Source: Actinomortierella ambigua (Eukaryota > Mortierellomycota > Mortierellomycetes > Mortierellales > Mortierellaceae). From it: DNA of 13,742 nt. The stretch spans positions 4,040 through 17,781 of the forward strand of contig JAAAJB010000676.1 in the NCBI GenBank assembly GCA_016098155.1, read 5' to 3'. Positions 8,479 through 13,742 of the stretch are shown here, piece by piece. Each line of letters begins with the position of its first letter. Position 1 is the first letter of the stretch. The notes beneath the pieces were generated by a model, which saw nothing but the letters and a program-made list of their open reading frames with translations, did no database searches and was not told the origin of the DNA. The translations under genes and the position numbers were made by a program.

Positions 8479-8484
8479 TTTATT
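8479..8484 (-). terminator. Polyadenylation signal of arsC
   Basis: AATAAA on the minus strand, 47-52 nt downstream of the arsC stop codon, a usual distance for a fungal 3' end. Confidence 0.5.
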
Positions 8485-8530
8485 CCTCCTCTCCGCATTG
8501 TGGAAAAATGTGACGATATGCCATTTTGCC

Positions 8531-8926
8531 TCAGTAATGGTTCTCGGCGACAAACTCCTTGATCTTGGTCTCAATCTCTCCTCGGATGTCTCGCACTTGC
8601 TCCAGGGGCTTGTTCTTGGGATCGGTAATGCTCCAGTCAATGATCTTCACTCCAGGCACATAGGGGCAGGTTTCGCCGCAGCCCATTGTCACGATCGTGC
8701 TGCACGTCTTGGCGAGCTCGGGCGTCAGCTTGGTCGGCTGGATACGCGACAAATCGATACCAATCTCCATCATTGCATCCTTCACGACCGGATGCACTTC
8801 TGACGCTGGGTTGGTGCCGGCTGAGATACCACGGATGTCATCTTGAGTCTTGTGCTTGTTGAAAAACGCTGCTGCCATCTGCGAACGACCCGCATTGTGC
8901 ACACAGGCAAACATAATATCCGACAT
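8531..8926 (-). CDS. arsC: Arsenate reductase, low-molecular-weight protein tyrosine phosphatase type
   Basis: The enzyme reduces arsenate to arsenite in the cytosol, supplying the substrate for the ACR3 exporter next door. It is 131 residues long, the usual family length, with no intron. The phosphatase loop CVHNAGRS gives the nucleophile Cys8 and Arg14 (CX5R). The redox cysteines are Cys83 and Cys87 in TMGCGETCPYVPG, and the catalytic Asp lies in the DP motif at Asp102. The MGCGxxCP arrangement differs from staphylococcal ArsC, where these cysteines are seven apart, and recalls the subgroup common in actinobacteria, some of which use mycothiol. Fungi do not make mycothiol, so thioredoxin or glutathione is the likelier donor here. 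The start at 8926 has an ACCATG context; the frame upstream is open to 9142 but has no ATG. Yeast uses the unrelated Cdc25-like Acr2 for this step, so a bacterial origin is plausible. The gene precedes ACR3 in the same direction. Confidence 0.95.
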   Translation of the reverse strand: MSDIMFACVHNAGRSQMAAAFFNKHKTQDDIRGISAGTNPASEVHPVVKDAMMEIGIDLSRIQPTKLTPELAKTCSTIVTMGCGETCPYVPGVKIIDWSITDPKNKPLEQVRDIRGEIETKIKEFVAENHY

Positions 8927-9335
8927 GGTTCTTGTTGAAAACGAAAAGATCGCTCTGTTGTCAGCTTTTTTTTCTACTGATGCAGTTGCTGTTGTAACAC
9001 TCTTTTTCAGGATGACACTTACTGATGAACTATTGAGGTAGGAGTGAAGAATGAAATCCCTGCCACCATCACCAATTTTTTTTAAAAAAAGGTTAAAGAA
9101 AGCACCAATAAATGCTTCTGTGACGATAGCCGATACCTGCAAGTTTAGGGGTATCTTTGTGAGCCACGTTGGTGTGGTCTATACAACCAACCATTACGCC
9201 AATGTTTCTTAGGTGAGGAGAGGTGCACAAAGAAGCCCTCTCTTTTTTATTTTTGGTGGAGGTTGGCGTTTTGAAGCTACTCAGGTGTAACATATGAAAG
9301 TTGGGCAATGAGACGACTATTCTCTATCGAGAACC
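8927..9335. promoter_or_regulatory. Upstream region of arsC with a possible 5' leader intron
   Basis: Read on the minus strand, a strong donor GTAAGTGTC at 9022 and an acceptor GCATCAG ending at 8977 would remove 46 nt, about 50 nt before the arsC ATG. A leader ATG on the minus strand between about 9040 and 9070 opens a short upstream frame ending at or just after this intron. An A/T-rich AAATAAAAAAG lies near 9243-9254. No other gene is seen; the plus-strand side may be the promoter of whatever starts near 9336. Confidence 0.35.
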
Positions 9336-10207
9336 ATGGTTACGCCAAAGTCAGCTTCGAAGGCCGACGCGGGAGGTGAGGGAGGGGGGACAGCGCGCAT
9401 CGCTGGATCGCTTGGCAAAGATGAAGGAGACCCAGGTACCAGTCTCCAACAACGAAATGATTATATCCAAATCTGAAGCTACTACTGAGACAAGGGTTTG
9501 GGGCACCAGCTGCGGTGGTTTCCAGCGTGTACACGTGCGCAACCAGCTACGAAAAAGAAAGAACGAAGAACAGAAGAACAGAGAGAGAGAGAGAGAGATA
9601 GAGAGAGTGTGTGTAGTGAGCGAGTCAGTAAAATGACACCTACAGATAGCATGGGTACAGCTTCCCATCAAGTATTCACTGTATGGTGGAAAAGCCGCTT
9701 TGAAGCAGTCTCCAGCTAGGCACACAGACGGCTGGGATAGGGTACTCCACCATGACAACAGGACCGTACCAAACCACAAGAACTCGAACGGAAATGCTGC
9801 AGACGACCCTTGTACCCTGATAATCGGGTCCTTGAATCGTCTGCAACATGTCTGTTCATGGTATGGTGGCTCGGTAAGGTCATATCATGGTGAAGGATTG
9901 GAGGTGTTCAAGTGGGTATAGAGGAGGAAAAGAAGACTAAAGCTCTGATAAAGGCGACAGAACCTCTTTTTTTTTTTAAAGACTGCACCTTATCAATATC
10001 GGCACAGCACATTGTGGTCAGATGAACATCTCAAACGATAAGCCTATCAATATTGTTGTGGATTTCCACACAAAAATACCCAAAACAATAGACACAGGGC
10101 CCTCTCAGCCTATTCTCTTCTTGCATCCTCTTTCATCATCTTCTTTTCTTTACACCTCTGTCAGCTCCCCTTGAACCCTCCTTTCTTCCCGCTTTCAGCT
10201 GTCTCGC
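9336..10207. other. Unresolved stretch with competing short open frames
   Basis: On the plus strand an ATG in a good context (ACCATGG, 9336) opens 33 codons rich in Gly, Lys and Ala. A donor GTACCAG (9436) and an acceptor ending at 9525 would join in phase to a frame stopping at 9719, which runs through a GA repeat (9580-9607). On the minus strand an ATG at 9849 opens a 57-codon frame to a TGA at 9676-9678 whose third positions look coding-like. A plus-strand frame of about 50 codons starts at 10022. These are mutually inconsistent and none has a recognisable product. The segment 10090-10200 is strongly CT-rich, like a leader for the gene that follows. Confidence 0.3.
9580..9607. repeat. Short GA microsatellite
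   Basis: About 28 bases of GA repeat with one interruption, followed by a few GT units. It is the third GA/CT tract within 2 kb. Confidence 0.8.
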
Positions 10208-11501
10208 ATGGATGACCAGACGTCCTGGTCGTCCTCGGCACAGCCAAAAACCTCACCAAGAGCGGACGCTCCGTACCATTCGAGACCAGGAACCCTGGTC
10301 CGCCCATGGGAGACAGATGAAAGGGGGAGAAGGAGACGTGAAAGATGATCAGAGTGCCTTAACCGTGCAGTTGCTTGAAGAACCTGTCTGTTCCCGTGCA
10401 GTCTCTGGTAGACGAAGTTTTATTGATCACAAATAGATCCCTGTTTAACGAAGAAACGTCATCCAGCCGACTCAAAACTGCGCCAGGAAGAGAATGCCCC
10501 CCGTGTTTGCCGTTGCCTATAGGGACCTCCTCGTATGACTTTGCGATCCAATGCATTCAAGTAAGAGCGTCTGGTCCAAGGCTTTGACCTTCTGCAAACG
10601 AAACGACACGGTATCAAAGTGCGTGTGCTCCAGTCTCCATCCGGTTGCCTCTGCCGAGGTGATATCTCAACACTTCATACCATATCCACCAATCACAGCA
10701 AAAGCTTAGGCACAAAATCCAACCAGTCGACTCTTCCTGAACAAGACGAGGCGGGCTAAACTCCTGTCCGATGTGGAAAGTAAGATCATCGACGACGAAT
10801 CCCCATTGCAGAAGTGCTCCCGAGGACGTCCCAAGTAGAAGTGTTTCTTTTTTTTTTTTTTTAGCAAAATAATCTTTTCATTCGTTTTCTTCATAACCGG
10901 GTTGCATCAGATGACCCCACTCTCCGTTGGACAGCTGGGCAGGAATATCGTGCAAGTCTTATCGGTCTATGAACTCACGACTAATATATTCGATTATATC
11001 TTTACAAAGCGTATGCAAGAGCCCCATGTCGAGCAGGTCAAAAGCCTATACGACCTCCACAACTCGACGCGTAGTTTGGCCGTCAAACAAGGCACTTCGA
11101 CACAGTCAGAAGTGCATGATCCTGTACATTACGCATCTCTATGCCAGGATTATGGAAGAGATATCAACCGCAAGGATGGCGTCCACTTACCGTCTGCAAG
11201 GCCCACAGCATCACTGAAGCAGAAGGATCTCAATTTTGTAAGTGACTGATGTGTGCTTCGAATGGAATAAGAGGAGCCAAAGAAAAAAAAAAGTTATCAA
11301 AAGTACAGACTTCTCAGCTCCCCTTCCAACTTTATGTTTTTTTGGTAGATGGGTTTCGCTCAACGTCATTGGAGCAAGTATCGAGACTATGATTTCAAGA
11401 ATAACAACCATTCTGCAGGGGCACATCCTCTACCAAATAAAGAAGACAAGGAAGGAGCCAACGCTGGAAAATCCCTCTCTTCAACCCACATTCCTCTTTA
11501 A
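10208..11501 (+). CDS. Probable multi-exon gene of unknown function (tentative model)
   Basis: I do not recognise a product. The best-supported part is the 3' half. A 109-codon open frame (10911-11237) ends at a strong donor GTAAGTGA. A 111-nt intron (11238-11348, acceptor TTTGGTAG) joins it at phase 0 to 51 further codons ending in TAA at 11499-11501. The acceptor before 10911 is also good (CATAAC branch-like, then GCATCAG). Upstream pieces are less certain: an ATG at 10208 after a CT-rich leader, a donor at 10338, an open exon around 10412-10560 ending at donor GTAAGAG, and an exon at 10710-10838 that ends with an AT-hook-like RGRPK and then a stop. How this last exon links to 10911 is unclear. 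Alternatively a separate gene starts with ATG at 10771, whose three codons end at donor GTAAGA (10780) and join at phase 0 to 10911, giving 162 residues. It converges on the dehydrogenase gene with 65 bp between stops. Confidence 0.35.
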
Positions 11502-11556
11502 TCACTACTGCCCGAGAAAAAAGGAGAAGGAATAGTGCATCTTTGCCCTCTCCGTT

Positions 11557-11562
11557 TTTATT
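11557..11562 (-). terminator. Polyadenylation signal of the dehydrogenase gene
   Basis: AATAAA on the minus strand only a few bases after the TAA stop at 11569-11567. It is unusually close to the stop, which fits the tight convergent arrangement with the plus-strand gene. Confidence 0.4.
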
Positions 11563-11566
11563 TCTT

Positions 11567-12325
11567 TTATCGAGCAATGACCCCTCCGTTAACAAAAATT
11601 GTCTGGCCACTGACCCACTTGGAAGCGGGTGAAGCAATAAACTCAATGACAGGGACGATATCGTCAATCTCTCCTAGGCGATTCATAGGGCTGAGCGAAG
11701 CCATGAAAGCCGACGCCTGTGGGGTCTCGGCAGCATGGAAAAAGGTCGTGTTGAGAGGACCAGGAGCGACTGTGTTTACTGTGATGCCGCGCGATCCAAT
11801 TTCCTTCGCCAATGCACGGGTGAAGAGATCGAGAGCTGCCTTGGAACCAGCGTAGCATCCGAAATGGCCCGTCATGATTGCCTGCAAGGATGTGCCAATG
11901 TTGATGACGCGGCCGTTGTCGGCCAGATGGCGCGCGGCCTCGCGCATGATGAAGAACGAGGCTTTTGTGTTGGTGCCAAAGACAGCGTCAAACTCTTCCT
12001 CGGTCGTGTCGAGGATGTTCTTGCGGAGCATCATGCCGGCGTTGTTGATCACAATGTCGACGTGACCGAACCGATCGAGGGTCTGCTGAAAAAGTCCTTC
12101 GATCGTCGCCACCGACTGGAGGTCTCCTTGTAAAATAAGCACCTCGCGTCCTAGAGCCCGAATGGTCTGTGCTGTCTCTTCGGCCTGCGGACCATCGCGA
12201 CGGTGGTGGATGACGATGTCCGCGCCTCGCTTGGCGAGCGCGATGGCCAGTTGTTTGCCGAGGTTCTTGGCCGATGCTGTAATGAAGGCAACCTTTCCAA
12301 CGAGGTCCTGCTGAACTTGAGCCAT
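11567..12325 (-). CDS. Short-chain dehydrogenase/reductase (classical SDR)
   Basis: A 252-residue classical SDR, the usual length for the family, oxidising or reducing a carbonyl/alcohol pair with NAD(P)(H). The substrate cannot be told from sequence. The Rossmann fold opens with FITASAKNLGKQLAIALAKR. The cofactor glycine motif TGxxxGxG is altered to T16-A-S-A-K-N21-L-G23, so two of three glycines are replaced. Arg42 and Arg43 at the end of strand 2 favour NADP(H). Other landmarks are GDL (Asp68), NNAG (94-97), Asn119, the catalytic Ser146, Tyr158 and Lys162 (YAGSK), and PGP (188-190). The C-terminus carries the SDR pattern VSGQTIFVNGG. No transmembrane segment or targeting signal is seen. 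The gene has no intron. The frame is open further upstream, but only from a GTG, so the ATG at 12325 is chosen; it has A at minus 3. Overall it resembles bacterial-type SDRs that fungi also carry. Confidence 0.93.
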   Translation of the reverse strand: MAQVQQDLVGKVAFITASAKNLGKQLAIALAKRGADIVIHHRRDGPQAEETAQTIRALGREVLILQGDLQSVATIEGLFQQTLDRFGHVDIVINNAGMMLRKNILDTTEEEFDAVFGTNTKASFFIMREAARHLADNGRVINIGTSLQAIMTGHFGCYAGSKAALDLFTRALAKEIGSRGITVNTVAPGPLNTTFFHAAETPQASAFMASLSPMNRLGEIDDIVPVIEFIASPASKWVSGQTIFVNGGVIAR

Positions 12326-12438
12326 TTTTTTTGAATTATGCGGTTTGCCTTGGTTAATGAGTGGAGTATAAGGTCCTTGTCTGGCGATGGTGAGAGTTCG
12401 AAGTGTGGTGAAGGTGGTAGAAGAGAAACAGTCCACTA

Positions 12439-12446
12439 TTTATATG
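12439..12446 (-). promoter_or_regulatory. TATA box of the dehydrogenase gene
   Basis: A consensus TATAAATA on the minus strand, about 115 nt upstream of the ATG at 12325. Transcription starting about 30 nt downstream would give a leader of roughly 80-90 nt. It is the clearest TATA box in the window and suggests regulated expression. Confidence 0.6.
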
Positions 12447-12844
12447 AAAAGGGTTTCCTCATGCGATTTTGCCGACCCTTCGCCTGCACATCTCCTTTTC
12501 CCGAGGTCTCCTAGGAATGCAGTGTTGAAGCAGGATAGAGAGACTTTGTTGCATGAAGCAGTAAGACTGCGCATCTATCTCTTTCACCACCGTGTAAGTA
12601 ACACAGCCGTACCATCGAAATGCTGCGGCTAGAGGTGCTGACGTCTCCTACATATTTTCACCAACGTTTGTTACTGGAGTACGCAATTTGTCAGCATACC
12701 CTGGATGGATGGAGCAAAAGATAGCGACCGATCATTGTCAGGAGTAGAAGAGACACTCTTGCTGGGCTTTTGCATGCACTCTAACCCAAGCCTCAGCTAC
12801 CAGAGGAGATTACTCCGCGGTCTAGCGGAAAACCGCGGCCTGTC
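12447..12844. other. Intergenic stretch with a strong hairpin, no gene seen
   Basis: This is the upstream region of the dehydrogenase gene and the 3' side of the tentative gene at the right edge. No product or RNA gene is recognised. The notable element is the hairpin at 12815-12838. A TGACGT half-CRE occurs near 12640. Confidence 0.5.
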
Positions 12845-12859
12845 TTACGAAGCCTCAGC
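12788..12859. repeat. GC-rich hairpin flanked by 10-nt direct repeats
   Basis: CCGCGGT (12815-12821) and ACCGCGG (12832-12838) form a perfect seven-base stem with a ten-base loop. The direct repeat AAGCCTCAGC occurs at 12788-12797 and again at 12850-12859, either side of the hairpin. Confidence 0.55.
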
Positions 12860-13525
12860 CCCCACTACCACCTGATTGCAGACACGTTCGTTGTGATAGC
12901 GATCGAATGGACGCGTATCCTAAAAAAATGGTACACTTATAAAATTTAAAGGGGGGTACTACTGGGGGATTTCCGTGGACCACCTGAACAGCAGTTTGAG
13001 GCACCGAGGTTGTTATCGTACTTCGCAACGCACAAAACAGAGTTGCCAAACAATGGCGAAAAGGGTCCAAACTCACCCAGTCCTTGATTAAAGACACAAG
13101 GAGACAGCCTACAGAAGCAGGCTCAATTGCAGAATTGCAGCCTCAGTCCAGTCATATCAATGGATGTGCTGGATCTGGAACACATTGCCATGACCACAGA
13201 GGAAATGACCTACCTTTGAAGACATGCGACCTGTCCCTGGCAAGGATTCTGGTTTGAGACTCCTTCTCCTGAAATTGACGATAATGGTACCTGAAGAGCC
13301 GAAACCTCCTGACGTCGCGTAGCACGGCGCCGGTGGGGACGAAACCGAGCAAGACACTGATGACGACGAAAGGGTGGAGCTGCCGCCACCCTTGAACCGG
13401 TCTGACCTCTGGCCCCTCATGTAGCCTATCTTTTCGACTTCATCGCCCCTTTTGGATTCTCCTTCGTTATTATAGTGTGTAGTTTTATCTTGCATTTCTC
13501 CCATCCGCTCTGTACTTAACCTCAT
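12845..13525 (-). CDS. Tentative multi-exon gene of unknown function
   Basis: No product is recognised. The shared features of the possible models are a strong donor GTAGGT at 13213, a short exon ending KDW at donor GTGAGT (13076), and a final exon 12919-12845 (24 codons, DTRPFDRYHNERVCNQVVVG, TAA stop) after acceptor TTTTTTTAG. Model A starts with ATG at 13525, with TATA-like ATAAAAAG 59-67 nt upstream, and joins 13525-13214, 13121-13077 and 12919-12845 at phase 0 (143 residues, Ser/Gly-rich). Model B reads the first exon in another frame (open from 13439). That frame has a hydrophobic segment and coding-like third positions and joins through a better acceptor at 13109, but it needs an unseen upstream exon. 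An alternative last exon from acceptor 12984 stops at 12855. Intron sizes (92-157 nt) suit the other genes here. Confidence 0.3.
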
Positions 13526-13742
13526 ATCATTTCTGAGTGCACCCTCCTCCCTTTGTTTCCCTTTGTTTCCGTGGCAGATAGTTCTTTTTATCCTCTATTG
13601 TTGCAACGGGCGGCCGCGTCTCGTAGATCGCGGACAGGTGCGCGCCGAAGAATGAAACCCTCTTTTGAGGACATGTAAGAAAAAAAAAGGTTGCAAGGCA
13701 GACGACCTCCTATGGCTGACGGTCAACAGTCTCAAGACGCGA
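13526..13742. other. Right-edge stretch, no firm gene
   Basis: On the minus strand an ATG near 13673 after a T-rich run opens a 28-codon frame with coding-like codons that ends in TAA near 13588. It could be a first exon of the tentative neighbour or chance. A TTTCCCTTTGTTTCC duplication lies near 13555-13570. Nothing else is recognised. Confidence 0.3.

Larger units (their letters stand above)
7525..8530. promoter_or_regulatory. Leader and promoter region of ACR3, and 3' end of arsC
   Basis: This 1-kb spacer separates arsC from ACR3. Read on the minus strand it holds, in order: the arsC polyadenylation signal (AATAAA, 8479-8484), a CT/GA microsatellite, a short stretch with weak open frames on both strands (about 8200-8370), two copies of an 18-nt motif, a dyad, a TATA-like CATAAAAAAGG near 7951-7962, and a long leader of some 400 nt containing a second microsatellite. 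The absence of any ATG between 7525 and 7987 on the minus strand supports a long leader without upstream start codons. Confidence 0.55.

Noticed and set aside
8927..9142. N-terminal extension of ArsC, possibly a targeting peptide
   Set aside because: No ATG is present in the extension and the 131-residue form matches the family length exactly.
12326..12436. N-terminal extension of the dehydrogenase
   Set aside because: It would need a GTG start and begins right at the TATA box, so it is the leader.
1..13742. tRNA or rRNA genes, CRISPR arrays, transposons with terminal repeats
   Set aside because: None found by eye on either strand; the only repeats are microsatellites and the short motifs listed.

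Overview
The window is nuclear DNA from a fungus. Genes are split by short GT-AG introns (about 45 to 200 nt), start codons sit in A/G-at-minus-3 contexts, there are T-rich and CT-rich leaders, TATA-like boxes and AATAAA signals, and there are no Shine-Dalgarno sites. The long poly-T and CT/GA tracts and the Thr/Ala/Pro-rich TAF4 suggest an early-diverging lineage such as Mortierellomycota/Mucoromycota. That placement is an impression only.

Left part (1-6471). The 5' part of a cytosolic threonyl-tRNA synthetase gene runs off the left edge (minus strand, four exons in view, one intron with a GC donor). A short two-exon gene for the LYR-motif succinate dehydrogenase assembly factor (SDHAF1/Sdh6) lies at 2210-1851 on the minus strand. 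It shares a 194-bp divergent promoter holding a perfect CRE (TGACGTCA) with the three-exon gene for TFIID subunit TAF4 (plus strand, 2405-6147, 1155 aa).

Middle part (6472-9300). Two intronless genes in tandem on the minus strand form an arsenic detoxification pair: a 131-aa low-molecular-weight-phosphatase-type arsenate reductase (ArsC) and a 350-aa ACR3 arsenite efflux permease. ArsC would reduce arsenate to arsenite and ACR3 would export it. The ArsC type is the bacterial one, not the Cdc25/rhodanese-like Acr2 of yeast, so horizontal acquisition is a reasonable hypothesis. The 1-kb spacer holds a long GA/CT microsatellite in the ACR3 leader, a repeated 18-nt motif and a dyad that could be control sites.

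Right part (9300-13742). A clear intronless short-chain dehydrogenase/reductase gene lies at 12325-11567 (minus, TATAAATA upstream). A probable multi-exon orphan gene on the plus strand (about 10208-11501) converges on it. A second tentative multi-exon gene lies at the right edge (minus, about 13525-12845). These two were pieced together from open frames and phase-matched splice sites only, and their products are not recognised. The stretch 9300-10200 has several short competing open frames that I cannot resolve.
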